Translations under genes and position numbers: made by a program
Notes under the pieces: model-generated
Databases searched by the model: none
The model's input: only the letters and a program-made list of their open reading frames with translations
What the model was told of the DNA's origin: nothing
Origin: Streptomyces sp. NBC_01381
GTDB taxonomy: Bacteria; Actinomycetota; Actinomycetes; Streptomycetales; Streptomycetaceae
Direction of reading: 5' to 3'
NCBI RefSeq assembly: GCF_026340305.1
Contig: NZ_JAPEPI010000003.1
Location: 558,001-622,000, forward strand
DNA length: 64,000 nucleotides
Shown here: piece after piece, positions 24,501-32,948 of the stretch
Layout of the letters: the number at the start of each line of letters is the position of its first letter
How positions within the stretch are numbered: position 1 is the first letter of the stretch

Positions 24501-25338
24501 GCGCGGCGGCGAACGCCGCGTACCCGAGGACCACGCCCTCCGCGAGCACCACGAACCCGACCGCGCCATAGGCGCGCCGCGCGGCCGTCCCGCGGGTGGC
24601 CCACACCCTGGCCATGCCCGACTGCCAGACGGCCGTCATCCGGTCGGCGAGCCAGTCACCGAGCCCGAAGACACGTATCTCCTTGGCGGGCTCGGGATCC
24701 ACGGCGAGTGACCGCAGATAGCCCGCCCTTCGGATCACCTCGCCGGCCGCCTCCATGCTGCCGTGCACCTGGCGCGACAGACGCAGATAGGAGCGGTAGG
24801 TCAGCACCGCGGCGAGCCCGAGCAGCGGCGGCGCCCACCATGCCAGCGGCGCCAACAGGACGAGCAGGCCGATCCCTTCGAGCCGGGGACGCACGATCTC
24901 CGGCAGCAGGGCGGCGAGTTGGTCAGGCCGGGTGCCCGGCTCGGTGGCCAGGCGCAGCGTATCGGCGTAGCCCGGCTCCTCGAGGTGTCCGATGCCGTCC
25001 GGCCCCGTCCCGGCGGCGATGGCCCGGTCCTCCACCACGCCGGCCGCCCGGAGCCGCAGCACCGCCGCGAGCCCGCCCTCCAGGGCGCGCAGTCCCGTAC
25101 GTACGAGAATCAGCGCCGCGAACACGGTGGGGACGACCCCGGCGTGCCGGGCCTCGGCCGACCCGGCGCCCGCTTCCACGGCTCCGGGCAGCGCGCCCAC
25201 GAGCCGCCCGGTCGCGACCACGACGAGCGGGCCGGTGAGCGCCCCGCAGACCACGGTCAGGGCGAGTGCGACGGTGTGCCGGGGCCCGGCCCGCCACAAC
25301 AGCCGCACCGCTGCCGTCCATTCCTGCCCTGTACGCAT
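21583..25338 (-). CDS. Double ABC exporter: two TMD-NBD units fused in one polypeptide
   Basis: This 1251-residue protein contains two whole ABC half-exporters in tandem, so one chain can form a complete pump. Unit 1: membrane domain about 1-340, NBD with Walker A GANGCGKTT near 386, signature LSAGQWQRVALARALL near 496, Walker B VLVLDEPT near 520. Unit 2: membrane domain about 640-960, Walker A GENGSGKST near 1035, signature LSTGQWQKLALARALM near 1136, Walker B LRILDEPT near 1160. Each NBD keeps the H-loop (VSHRFS). The signature LSxGQWQ is seen in exporters of peptides and antibiotics. An acidic linker (about 600-640) joins the units. AGGAG precedes the ATG. The substrate is unknown. Confidence 0.88.
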   Translation of the reverse strand: MRTGQEWTAAVRLLWRAGPRHTVALALTVVCGALTGPLVVVATGRLVGALPGAVEAGAGSAEARHAGVVPTVFAALILVRTGLRALEGGLAAVLRLRAAGVVEDRAIAAGTGPDGIGHLEEPGYADTLRLATEPGTRPDQLAALLPEIVRPRLEGIGLLVLLAPLAWWAPPLLGLAAVLTYRSYLRLSRQVHGSMEAAGEVIRRAGYLRSLAVDPEPAKEIRVFGLGDWLADRMTAVWQSGMARVWATRGTAARRAYGAVGFVVLAEGVVLGYAAFAAARGDLSLTQLVISVQAALALPALGWIGDDDLMVRDALLGLRSLAALERRGTADGARKGHTSGGATEVRRRIAFESVDFAYPGTDKPPVLRGLDLEIQAGTSVAIVGANGCGKTTLIKLLARLYEPDAGRITVDGADVRECDARQWRRGISVVFQDFVKYPLTLRDNVAIGAADTGGDPRALEGALQRALELADGAELPRTLGAGWDTVLSRQFAGGADLSAGQWQRVALARALLAARSGAVLVLDEPTAHLDARAEAAFFDRFLTVSGGATTILVSHRFSGVRKADLIHVMDGGRIVESGTHDALMASGGRYARMYRLQAERFVDGDSGLDDAELRDGVAADRAPRAAPPAVAEGPAGCDVPEVSGRGWRDVLDALRTLVVESFRESWKLAVLGLLLVPAAAGLAALQALWLRSMAEGAQQELLESTVTAALLLVVSLGVWEAVELAAIGARIGLSERVGFAFDRLLARLAAGIPGLRHQESPAFQDRLHLLRDRTLAMGALLNWVLNLLEQLGGFLVTAALLATVHPALLVLPLIGAIALRLQISARGVIARSQEATAADYRLAARLARLATSPAAGKELRVFDAGPELWARVRELRSRADGVKSRAQWRVTAIGCAAGLLNSIGLIGAVAFVVHLAVTGHTGLGAVLLAVVLAGRFTAHVGGLVQATGAVVELLQSAERLRWLRAYADQASLAPATTADSGTAWAPVPSRLRQGIAVEGLSFRYPGTAAATLHDVELLLPAGGVVALVGENGSGKSTLVKLLCRMYEPTRGRITLDGVRIDALAPERWRERIGAAFEDFVRFEFTLRETVGIGDLPRIDHPRTVAAALDRAGAADLPGTLPDGPDTQLGSRWERGVDLSTGQWQKLALARALMRPAPLLRILDEPTASLDAETEHVIFERYIEAARRPWPYGGDPGTVTLLVSHRFSTVRGADLIVVLDQGRVAETGRHDELLAQGGLYAQMYGIQARAYR

Positions 25339-25627
25339 ACCGGTCTCCTGAGCCGCGCCGCCATTGGGAGCCCGATGCTCACAGAGGCCCAGGGCGGCCG
25401 GTCGACGGTCCCGGCCGCGACCGGACGCAGCCGGTCGCGGGGGGGGTGTGCGCCTGCCGTCGCGGCCTGCGCCGAGGTGGGACCCGCCGTCTCGTCATCC
25501 GGCCCGCCCTGCCCGATGGCGAGCTGATCGGTTAGAAAGGTATGGACCCGGCCGCCGCTCCCCGATGCGGGCGCCTCCGGGACGCCGCTCCACCCACCGT
25601 CGAAGCCCACCCAGAGGTCGTACACAC
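25339..25627. other. Intergenic region between the ABC and DMT genes
   Basis: The 289 bases separate two divergent genes and hold no frame that I find convincing. A G9 run occurs near 25440. The sequence GGTTAGAAAGGTATGG near 25530 stands out as AT-rich and may include promoter elements. Confidence 0.4.
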
Positions 25628-26638
25628 ATGCCCGCCGCCGCAGCCCCCTGGCTGCTCCTCGCCGTCTTCTCCGGCACCCTGATCTCCCTGCAGGCCCGCA
25701 TCACCGGGGAGCTCGCCGCCGGGCTCGGCGGTGACGGTTTCGCCGCCGCGGTGATCTCGTTCGGCTCAGGGTTCGCGGTGCTGGCCCTCGGTCTCCTTGT
25801 GCTGCGAAAGCCCCGCCGTGGCGCGGGCCTGGTGCTCTCGGACGTACGCGGCGGGCGGCTCAAGTGGTGGCAGGTGCTCGGCGGATTCGGCGGTGCGGCC
25901 TTTGTGCTCACGCAGGGGCTGACGGTCGGCGCGCTCGGCGTCGCCCTGTTCACGGTCGCGATCGTCGCGGGCCAGGTCACAGGAGGGCTGCTCTTCGACC
26001 GGATGGGGCTCGGGCCCGCCGGACCGCAGCGGCCCACGCGGCGCCGGGTCGTCGGCGCGGTGCTGGTGCTCGCGGCCGTGGGTCTGTCGATGGCGGACAA
26101 ACTGGGCGGCGGGTTCCCGTACGCCATGCTGTCGCTCCCGCTGGTGGCGGGCGTCTGCGTGAGTTGGCAGCAGGCGGTCAACGGGCATGTGAAGAACGCC
26201 GCGGGATCCGCCTACACGGGAACGTTCTTCAACTTCCTCGCGGGTACCGGCGCGTTGAGCGCCGTCTTCCTGGTGCACGCCGTGGCGACGGGGCTTCCCT
26301 CCCGCCTGCCGGCCGAGCCGTACCTCTATCTCGGCGGTCTGGTCGGCATCACCTTCATCACCATCGCGGTCGCCACGGTGCAGAAGCTCGGCGTCCTGGT
26401 GCTCGGACTGTGCACGATCACCGGCCAGTTGGTCGGTTCCCTCGCCCTCGACCTGCTGCTGCCGCACGGTGACACGCGCGTCACGGCGGCCACGGTCGCG
26501 GGCGTCGTGCTCGCGCTCGCGGCGGTCTCGGTCGCGGCGCTCTCGGGTACGCGGACGAGCCGGGTCGTCGCCACGGCCCCTAACGCAGCACGGCCGACAG
26601 CAGATCCGTGCCCAGCGTCGTCATCGCGGGCAAATTGA
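25628..26638 (+). CDS. DMT superfamily transporter, YdcZ/DUF606-like
   Basis: This 336-residue integral membrane protein has about ten hydrophobic segments arranged as two similar halves, as in DMT/YdcZ proteins: opening WLLLAVFSGTLISLQARITG, then WQVLGGFGGAAFVLTQGLTVG, and in the second half SLPLVAGVCVSWQQAVNGHV and FFNFLAGTGALSAVFLVHAV. The Q-A-x-x-N/T-G motif at the start of each half is typical of YdcZ. It probably exports a small molecule. The last 25 residues are Ser/Ala-rich and overlap the convergent ArsR gene by 59 bp, so the true end may have drifted through a lost stop codon. Confidence 0.78.
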   Translation: MPAAAAPWLLLAVFSGTLISLQARITGELAAGLGGDGFAAAVISFGSGFAVLALGLLVLRKPRRGAGLVLSDVRGGRLKWWQVLGGFGGAAFVLTQGLTVGALGVALFTVAIVAGQVTGGLLFDRMGLGPAGPQRPTRRRVVGAVLVLAAVGLSMADKLGGGFPYAMLSLPLVAGVCVSWQQAVNGHVKNAAGSAYTGTFFNFLAGTGALSAVFLVHAVATGLPSRLPAEPYLYLGGLVGITFITIAVATVQKLGVLVLGLCTITGQLVGSLALDLLLPHGDTRVTAATVAGVVLALAAVSVAALSGTRTSRVVATAPNAARPTADPCPASSSRAN

Positions 26639-27665
26639 GGGTGTAGCGGATGTAGCGACCCTGCCGTCGGGCCGTCAGCAGGCCGGCACGGCGCAGTACG
26701 GCGAGGTGGCGGGAGACCTCCGGGGCCGTCAGCTCCCAGGCGTGGGCCAGTTCGCCGGTGGTGTGCGGGCCGCGGGCCAGGGTGCGCAGGAGGCGCAGCC
26801 GTATCGGATGGGCAAGCGCCTCAAGGCGCAGCCCGACCGTCTCCAGCGATACCGGCACCGGCGGGTTCGGCTCGGCCACGGGGTACTGCACCACCGGCTG
26901 CCACCCGGGCGTGTGGACCACCGCCAGGTGTGGACTGCCGAAGACACTGGGGATGAAGGTGACCCCGCTGCCGTGGGCGGCGGTCGCCTTGTCCTGGAGC
27001 TTGTCCACGGTGATGTGGTCGCCGTCCGGTGCCAGGGTGAGCGCGCCGGAGACCGACGCGAGTGCCGCCGCCAGGCCCTGGCGCTTCAGCAGATCGTTCT
27101 TCACGCGCAGGTCGGTGGCGAGCTGTACGGCGACGCCCGCCCAGGCGGCGTCGAAGAAAGCCCCGGCGCACAGTTCCAGGCTGTGGCGCACCCGTGCCCG
27201 CACGGCGGCGGGGTCCGCGAGCAGCCGTTCCACGAAGGCCTCTTGGCGCGGGCCGCGGGCCTGGGCCAGGTCCAGGGCCCGCTCGCGCGCGGTCGCGTCG
27301 GTGAGCGGCGACGGCACGGCGAGGGGGACCCGGTTGCTGCCGCAGGTGGTGATGAGCGCGGCGGTCACATACGTTTCGTCGTCGATCCGGTCCACGTCGT
27401 CCAACTCCTCGGCGAGGCTCGGCCGAGGCCGGGCCGGGAGCAGGAAGTCGGCCTGTGAGGACCGCCAGAGGAACTCCGACTCGCGCAGCCGCTCGGCGAG
27501 CTCCGGCGCCAGGCCGGCCCAGACGTCCGCGGCCCAGTCGGCGAGCCGCGGATGATGCCCGGGTTCGGCAAGGACGTGCAGCATCGCGGTCAGCTCGGCC
27601 AGCGGGGAGGTCGCGAACCGCACGTGCTCGGACGGCAGGCCGGTGATGTCGATGCGCAACGTCAT
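26580..27665 (-). CDS. Large ArsR family regulator (DUF5937 plus C-terminal winged helix)
   Basis: This 361-residue repressor has a long N-terminal domain of the DUF5937 type (LRIDITGLPSEHVRFATSPL opening, PHLAVVHTPGW in the middle) and a C-terminal ArsR winged helix: ALAHPIRLRLLRTLARG, then TTGELAHAWELTAPEVSRHL and a wing RRQGRYIRYTLN. The arrangement is common in actinobacteria next to MFS exporters. It is divergent from an MFS gene and the spacer holds a perfect 31-bp palindrome, the probable operator for both. The N-terminal domain likely binds the exported drug or metabolite. Confidence 0.85.
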   Translation of the reverse strand: MTLRIDITGLPSEHVRFATSPLAELTAMLHVLAEPGHHPRLADWAADVWAGLAPELAERLRESEFLWRSSQADFLLPARPRPSLAEELDDVDRIDDETYVTAALITTCGSNRVPLAVPSPLTDATARERALDLAQARGPRQEAFVERLLADPAAVRARVRHSLELCAGAFFDAAWAGVAVQLATDLRVKNDLLKRQGLAAALASVSGALTLAPDGDHITVDKLQDKATAAHGSGVTFIPSVFGSPHLAVVHTPGWQPVVQYPVAEPNPPVPVSLETVGLRLEALAHPIRLRLLRTLARGPHTTGELAHAWELTAPEVSRHLAVLRRAGLLTARRQGRYIRYTLNLPAMTTLGTDLLSAVLR

Positions 27666-27699
27666 CCCTTCATCATCGCTGGCCGCACGGCCGGTGAAG

Positions 27700-27730
27700 A
27701 CGTGGGTTGACGGAGTCCGTCAACCCACGT
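27700..27730. promoter_or_regulatory. Perfect 31-bp palindromic operator
   Basis: Arms ACGTGGGTTGACGGA and its exact complement flank a single central G. It sits 35 bp from each start codon in the spacer between the ArsR and MFS genes, and includes TTGAC on one strand, which could be a -35. It is the likely binding site of the ArsR/DUF5937 protein. Confidence 0.75.
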
Positions 27731-27764
27731 GCCCCATCGGGCGGCCGACCGCACGGTGTGCTCC

Positions 27765-28943
27765 ATGCCCACCACCACCAAGATCCGCCCCCGCGCCCTC
27801 GTCCGTGCGTCCGGAGGCCCCCGCTATGCCGCCGCCCTGGCCGTGGACGCGCTCGGCACCGGCCTGCTGCGGCCCTTTCTGCTGCTCTACGGCGTGACGG
27901 TGCTTCGACTTTCGGCCCCGGCCACCGGCATCGCCATGACGGCCGGCATCGTCGCGGGCCTGGTGTGCATGCCCGCGGTGGGCCGCTGGCTTGACCGGGG
28001 CGCACGCAGCACGGTCGTGGCGGCGTCGATGCTGGTGCGGGTCGCCGGCGTGGCGCTGCTCCTCGCCACCCCGGCAGGCCACGTCTGGCTGTTCGCGACG
28101 GCCGCGCTGCTCCTCGGCATCGGCAACCAGGCCTGGCCGGCCGCCCACGCGGCCCTCGTCGCCACGGTCGCCCACGGCCGGGAACGCGACGCCGCGCTCG
28201 CCGGAGGCCGCGCTCTGCGCAACGCCGGCATGGGCGTGGGCGCGCTCATCGCCACCGCATGCCTGGCGGGCGGCAGCACCGCCCTGCAGGCGCTGGCCGC
28301 CGTCACGGGTCTCGCCTATCTCGCCGCGGCGGCCTTGGCGTGGTCGGTCCACCTGCACGCGCGCCCGGCTGCTGCCCCCGCCGAGGCCGACGGCCCCGCA
28401 CCTCGGATGGGCACGCTGCTTGCCGCCAATGTGGTCTACGTCTTCTGCCTCAACGTCCCCGAAATCGCGCTCCCCCTGGTCCTGGTGACGCAGTTGCACG
28501 CATCGCCGGTCTGGTCGGCGGGCATCTTCGTGGCCAATACGGTCCTGGTGGTCACCCTGCAGGTACCGGTCACCGTCCTGCTGTCCCGCTACTCCCGGCG
28601 GACCGTCCTGGCTCTCGGCGGAGTGGTGCTCGCCGCCTCCTACCTCGGCTTCCTCGCGGCCACCTCGCCGGGACACGGCTGGGGCGCCCCGGCCGTCGCC
28701 GCCGTGTCCGTGCTCTGCACCATCGGCGAGATCATCTACGCGGGCAGCGCCACCGCCCTCGTCACCGCCCTCGCCCCGGCCCATGCCCTGGGGCGCACCC
28801 TCGCCCGCTTCGAGCTCTCCACGGGCTTCGGCCTCGCCGTCTCCCCGGCGGTCATCACCGCTCTGGCACCCCACGGCCCGACCGCCCTTTGGGGCAGCCT
28901 CGCCGCTGCGACACTCCTCTCGGCCGGTGCCGTTGCCCCATAG
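27765..28943 (+). CDS. MFS transporter
   Basis: This 392-residue protein has about twelve transmembrane helices and the MFS layout. Helix 1-2 region LALDALGTGL-like (AALAVDALGTGLLRPFLLLY), loop 2-3 motif A variant (GRWLDRGARSTVV) and the N/C-half symmetry are visible. It belongs with drug or metabolite efflux pumps, and control by the adjacent ArsR/DUF5937 repressor through the shared operator fits efflux induced by its substrate. The ATG has no strong RBS. A second MFS gene follows after 62 bp on the same strand and may be co-transcribed. Confidence 0.85.
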   Translation: MPTTTKIRPRALVRASGGPRYAAALAVDALGTGLLRPFLLLYGVTVLRLSAPATGIAMTAGIVAGLVCMPAVGRWLDRGARSTVVAASMLVRVAGVALLLATPAGHVWLFATAALLLGIGNQAWPAAHAALVATVAHGRERDAALAGGRALRNAGMGVGALIATACLAGGSTALQALAAVTGLAYLAAAALAWSVHLHARPAAAPAEADGPAPRMGTLLAANVVYVFCLNVPEIALPLVLVTQLHASPVWSAGIFVANTVLVVTLQVPVTVLLSRYSRRTVLALGGVVLAASYLGFLAATSPGHGWGAPAVAAVSVLCTIGEIIYAGSATALVTALAPAHALGRTLARFELSTGFGLAVSPAVITALAPHGPTALWGSLAAATLLSAGAVAP

Positions 28944-29005
28944 CCAGGTACGGGAGATGCCGAGCGCCTCTTCGGCGCGCCGCACGCCAGAGACGAGGAC
29001 CCATC

Positions 29006-30214
29006 GTGAGCCATCCGCCCATAGCCCCTGCCGCCCCGAAGCGGGCCATGTGGCCGCTGTACGCGGCGGGGTTCACCACCGCCTTCGGCGCGCACGGCAT
29101 CGCCGCCAACCTCGGCGGCTTCTCCGCGGACGCCGTCACTTCCCTCCTGGTCCTGGGCGGTCTGCTCGCCCTGTATGACGGCGCCGAGGTAATCCTCAAG
29201 CCGGTGTTCGGCTCGCTCGCCGACCGCATCGGCGGCAAGCCGGTCCTGCTCGGCGGCCTGATCGCGTTCGCCGCCGCCTCCGCCCTGTACGCCATCGCGG
29301 ACAGCCCCGGCTGGCTGTGGGCGGCCCGCCTGGGCCAGGGCGCGGCGGCCTCCGCGTTCTCCCCGTCCGCCTCCGCGCTGGTGGCCCGCCTCAACCCGGC
29401 GGCCAAGCGCGGGCGTGCGTTCGGCAGTTACGGCTTCTACAAGTCCATCGGCTACACCCTCGGCCCGCTGCTCGGCGGCGTCCTGGTCTGGGCGGGCGGC
29501 CTGCGCCTGCTGTTCACGGTGATGGCCGTGTGCGCGGCGGCCGTCGCACTGTGGGCCGCGCTCGCCGTCCCCGCCGTACCGCCGCTGCCCCGCAAGCGCC
29601 AGACCGTCGCCGACCTCGCGCGGCGCCTGGCCGACCGCTCCTTCCTCGCCCCGACCGCCGCGCTCGCCGCGGCCACCGCCGCGCTCTCCGTCGGCGTGGG
29701 CTTCCTGCCCGTCTCGGGAGCCGCGGCCGGGCTCGGCACCGTGGCCACCGGCGCCGCCGTCTCCGTCCTCGCCGCCACCGCCGCCGTCGTCCAGCCCAAG
29801 GCCGGCCGCGCCCTGGACGCCGGACGCCTGAGCACCCGTACCGGACTACTGGCCGGACTGCTCATCACCGCCGCAGGACTCGCCGCCGCGATGCTGCCCG
29901 GCCTGGCCGGGGTCCTGCCGGCCGCCGCCCTCATCGGCACCGGCACCGGTCTGATCACCCCGCTCGGCTTCGCCGCCCTCGCCGCATCGACGCCGGAGGA
30001 GCGCATGGGCCAGACCATGGGCTCGGCCGAACTCGGCCGCGAACTGGGCGACGCCGGGGGGCCATTGCTCGTGGCGGGCGTCGCCACCGCCGCCACGCTC
30101 ACCTACGGCTACGCGGCTCTGGCCGTCCTCCTGGCCGCAGGCGCGCTGCCCGTCCTGGCCGGCCACCGCCGAACGGCAGACGGCCGGAACGCCGGAGGGT
30201 CAGTCCCCCGTTGA
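29006..30214 (+). CDS. MFS transporter, second of two adjacent genes
   Basis: This 402-residue MFS protein has about twelve membrane segments. The loop 2-3 motif A is clear: FGSLADRIGGKPVLL. The N-terminal half also shows AARLGQGAAASAFSPSASAL, the helix 4-5 region of efflux-type MFS. Many Streptomyces members of this size export sugars or drugs. It starts with GTG, after GAGGACC. It sits 62 bp after the first MFS gene. The C-terminus overlaps the convergent GCS2 gene by 15 bp. It is not clearly a duplicate of its neighbour: identity looks low. Confidence 0.83.
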   Translation: MSHPPIAPAAPKRAMWPLYAAGFTTAFGAHGIAANLGGFSADAVTSLLVLGGLLALYDGAEVILKPVFGSLADRIGGKPVLLGGLIAFAAASALYAIADSPGWLWAARLGQGAAASAFSPSASALVARLNPAAKRGRAFGSYGFYKSIGYTLGPLLGGVLVWAGGLRLLFTVMAVCAAAVALWAALAVPAVPPLPRKRQTVADLARRLADRSFLAPTAALAAATAALSVGVGFLPVSGAAAGLGTVATGAAVSVLAATAAVVQPKAGRALDAGRLSTRTGLLAGLLITAAGLAAAMLPGLAGVLPAAALIGTGTGLITPLGFAALAASTPEERMGQTMGSAELGRELGDAGGPLLVAGVATAATLTYGYAALAVLLAAGALPVLAGHRRTADGRNAGGSVPR

Positions 30215-31330
30215 CACCGCCGGCGGGCTCATGGACAAGGACAAGTGGTCGACCACGTCGTGCAGGTTCGAGCGGCGGCGGTGGACCGCCCGTTGACGGT
30301 CGGCCCCGTTGCCCTCCGCGCACAGGCGTGCCCAGCCGGCCCTGACCACCTCCAGGTCGCCGTGGCGGTGCAGGGCGGGCCGGATCCAGGACAGCATCCG
30401 CTGGACGTGTGTCCGCGCCGGGACGAGACGGCCGGTGAGCGGGTCGACGCCGTGGCCCGTCAGCCCGTCACGGGCCGCGCGCCAGCAGGCCGCGCGCAGC
30501 AACTCCGGCTCGGGCCGCGGTGCCGGCTCACCGGACGCGATGGCGCGGAGCGCGGTGGCCGCCAGTGCCCGTACGACGGCGGCGAGCAGGGCGGTGTCCT
30601 CGACGGCGCACGCCGCGTCGGCGATGCGGACCTCCAGGGTGGGCACGTGATGGGAGGGCCTGATGTCCCAGTACAGGGCGCTGCGGTCCATGATCGCGCC
30701 GGTGGCCACACAGCGGCCCACGAGTTCGTCGAAGTGGGCCGGGGACTCGAAGTACGGCGGTGGGCCCGCGACCGGCCACCGCGCCCAGACCATCGTGCGC
30801 CAGCTCGCGTAACCGGTGTCCCGCCCTGCCCAGTACGGCGAGTTCGCGAGGAGGGCGACGAGGACCGGGAGCCAGGGCCGCAGCCAGTTGCTGACTTGAA
30901 GCGTGCCTGCCGGATGGTCCGGCAGGCCGATGTGGATGTGGCAGGCACAGACGGTCTGTTCGTCGTCAAGGGCGCGGAAGTCCGCGACGCTCCGCCTGTA
31001 GCGCGGGTCCGGGACGACGGGAGGCGGCGCGGGCTCGTCGATGACGGGCGTTCCGCTGGAGATGGCGCGCACCCCCTGCTGTTCGGCGGCAACGCCGACC
31101 GCGGCCCGCATGGCGCGCACCTGCTCCGCCAGTGCGGACAGGTCGGTGTGCGCATCGGTCCGCGCCTCGACCTGATAGCGCGTCAGTTCCGTACCGACCC
31201 GCGTGCCGAGTTCGGGCGCGGCCGCGGCCACCACCTTCACGCTGTGCGGAGCGAGCTTCCGGAACACCGGGTCGACCAGCAGGTATTCCTCCTCCAGACC
31301 CACCGTCAGATGTTCCGGCGCTGCCTGCAC
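30200..31330 (-). CDS. GCS2-family carboxylate-amine ligase (YbdK-like)
   Basis: This 376-residue enzyme belongs to the glutamate-cysteine ligase 2 (YbdK) family, ATP-grasp-like ligases that join a carboxylate to an amine; weak gamma-glutamylcysteine synthesis is known for YbdK. The opening TVGLEEEYLLVDP is the family's first motif (G-x-E-E-E-Y/F-x-L/V-x-D), followed by ELTRYQVEARTD and CACHIHIGLPD (H-x-H), and late SHHVPTLEVRIAD with the catalytic Glu/Arg. The natural substrate in Streptomyces, where mycothiol replaces glutathione, is unknown. GTG start with GGGAGG six bases upstream. It is divergent from the broken halogenase gene. Confidence 0.82.
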   Translation of the reverse strand: MQAAPEHLTVGLEEEYLLVDPVFRKLAPHSVKVVAAAAPELGTRVGTELTRYQVEARTDAHTDLSALAEQVRAMRAAVGVAAEQQGVRAISSGTPVIDEPAPPPVVPDPRYRRSVADFRALDDEQTVCACHIHIGLPDHPAGTLQVSNWLRPWLPVLVALLANSPYWAGRDTGYASWRTMVWARWPVAGPPPYFESPAHFDELVGRCVATGAIMDRSALYWDIRPSHHVPTLEVRIADAACAVEDTALLAAVVRALAATALRAIASGEPAPRPEPELLRAACWRAARDGLTGHGVDPLTGRLVPARTHVQRMLSWIRPALHRHGDLEVVRAGWARLCAEGNGADRQRAVHRRRSNLHDVVDHLSLSMSPPAVSTGD

Positions 31331-31529
31331 GGACGTCCTCCCTCGATGTCGGCCGCAAGGGGCGGTCTTGCGCGTAGGGGGCGGCTCCGGCTCCACTGGG
31401 CAGGGGCGGTGACCATGATGTCACGGCCGGTAACCGCAGGGAGGGCGCATTCCGGGCATGCCGCCGGGCGGGCCGGGCGCGGCTCCCTACGACGAGGAGC
31501 GCGGGTCCCCCTACGACGAGGAGCTTGGC

Positions 31530-32926
31530 GTGGACGAGCGGACCCAGGTGCTGGTCGCCGGCGGCGGACCGGCAGGCGCCACCGCCGCAACCCTCCTCGC
31601 CCGGCAGGGTTTCGATGTGACCCTGCTGGAACGGGACCGCTTTCCCCGCTACCACATCGGGGAGTCCCTGCTGCCCTCGCTGCTGCCCGTACTGGACGTG
31701 ATGGGCGCACGCGAAGCGGTCGAGCGCCACGGCTTCACCCGCAAGACCGGAGCCTTCTACGGCTGGAGCGGGCAGGAGTGGCAACTGCGGTTCGACACTT
31801 CGGACCGGCCCGCCGCCTACAGCTTCCAGGTCATCCGCTCCGAGTTCGACCATCTGCTCCTGGAGCATGCCCGCGCGCAGGGAGTACGGGTGCGCGAGGA
31901 GACACAGGTACGCCGTGTCGGATTCGACGGATACCGCACGACCTCGGCCACCTGGACCTCCCGGTACGGCCGCGCCGGACAGACGCACTTCCGGTGCCTC
32001 GTCGACGCCTCCGGCCGGGCCGGAGTCCTGGCCGCACGCCAGTTGCGCACCCGCCGGTTCCACGACGTCTTCCGCAATGTCGCCGCCTGGGGATACTGCG
32101 CGGCGCCGCGCCCCTGCCGGACACACCGGAGGGCGCGATCGGCGTCTTCTCCCTGCCCGAGCACGGATGAATCTGGGCCATCCCCCTCCACGACGGCACC
32201 CTCAGCGTCGGCCTGGTGACGGACAAGCACTCCTTCAACCGGGCACGCGATCAACACGGCTCCGTCGACCGCCTCTACGCGCAGGCGCTCACCCAATGTC
32301 CGCTGCTCGAGCGCATGTTGGACGGTGCGCAGCGCGTCTCAGGCCTCAAGGTGGAGAGCGATTATTCTTACGTGGCCGAGGAGTTCTGCGGCCCCGGCTA
32401 CTACCTCACCGGGGACGCCGCCTGCTTCCTGGACCCCCTGCTCTCCACGGGCGTCCATCTGGCCATGTACAGCGGGCTGCTCTCCGCCGCCGCGATCGGC
32501 AGCGTGCTGCGCGGCGAGATCGACGAGGCCTCGGCCCAGCGCTTCTACCGCACCGCCTACCGGCACGCCTACGAGCGCCTGCTCATCCTGGTCGGCGCCT
32601 TCTACCGGATCCACGACGGCCGCGACGCGTACTTCCGCAAGGCCCAGACCCTCAGCCACCGCGACCAGCAGGACCTGCGTCTGCACGAGTCGTTCCTCAA
32701 CATCGTGACCGGTGCCGAAGACCTCGGCGACGCCCAGGACGAGGCCGTCGCCACCCTCATCGACAGACTCCGCCGACCACTCGACGGCCACCGCGCGCAG
32801 GGCCTCGCCGGCCACGGAACCAGCCACATGGTCCCGCTGCCCACCCGACCGGAACAGGCGTCGGCCGGCCTCTACCTCACCCTCGACCCCGTGGGGCTCC
32901 GCCGGGCGGAGACCGACCACTCATGA
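31530..32926 (+). pseudogene. Flavin-dependent halogenase pseudogene (frameshift plus nonsense)
   Basis: The first part encodes an FAD-binding N-terminus (VLVAGGGPAGATAATLLARQ) and HIGESLLPSLLPVL, typical of phenolic flavin halogenases. Near 32097 the frame shifts: WGY is followed by the wrong frame, while the next frame reads RGAAPLPDTPEGAIGVFSLPEHG, consistent with loss of one base. That frame then meets TGA at 32168 exactly where the halogenase WxWxIP motif should begin (stop-IWAIPLHDG), implying a TGG to TGA change. The rest is intact, including LDPLLSTGVHLAMYSGLL and GDAACF. GTG start with GAGGAG; an upstream ATG at 31458 crosses a direct repeat. No recoding signal is seen. Confidence 0.8.
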
Positions 32927-32948
32927 CGGCCGCCGCTCGTAAGGCCTG

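Noticed and set aside
20892..25338. The exporter as part of the VCNK operon
   Set aside because: It is on the opposite strand, and a strong palindromic terminator separates them; only a functional link could be proposed.
25257..25625. Minus-strand frame across the start of the ABC exporter gene
   Set aside because: It overlaps the exporter's well-supported start and shows no family resemblance.
30245..31457. Plus-strand frame opposite the GCS2 ligase
   Set aside because: Its sequence is the mirror of the ligase gene; only the part after about 32097 is meaningful, as the shifted halogenase frame.
32168..32170. TGA in the halogenase as selenocysteine
   Set aside because: A frameshift 70 bp upstream also breaks the gene, the family has Trp there, and no selenocysteine genes or element are seen.
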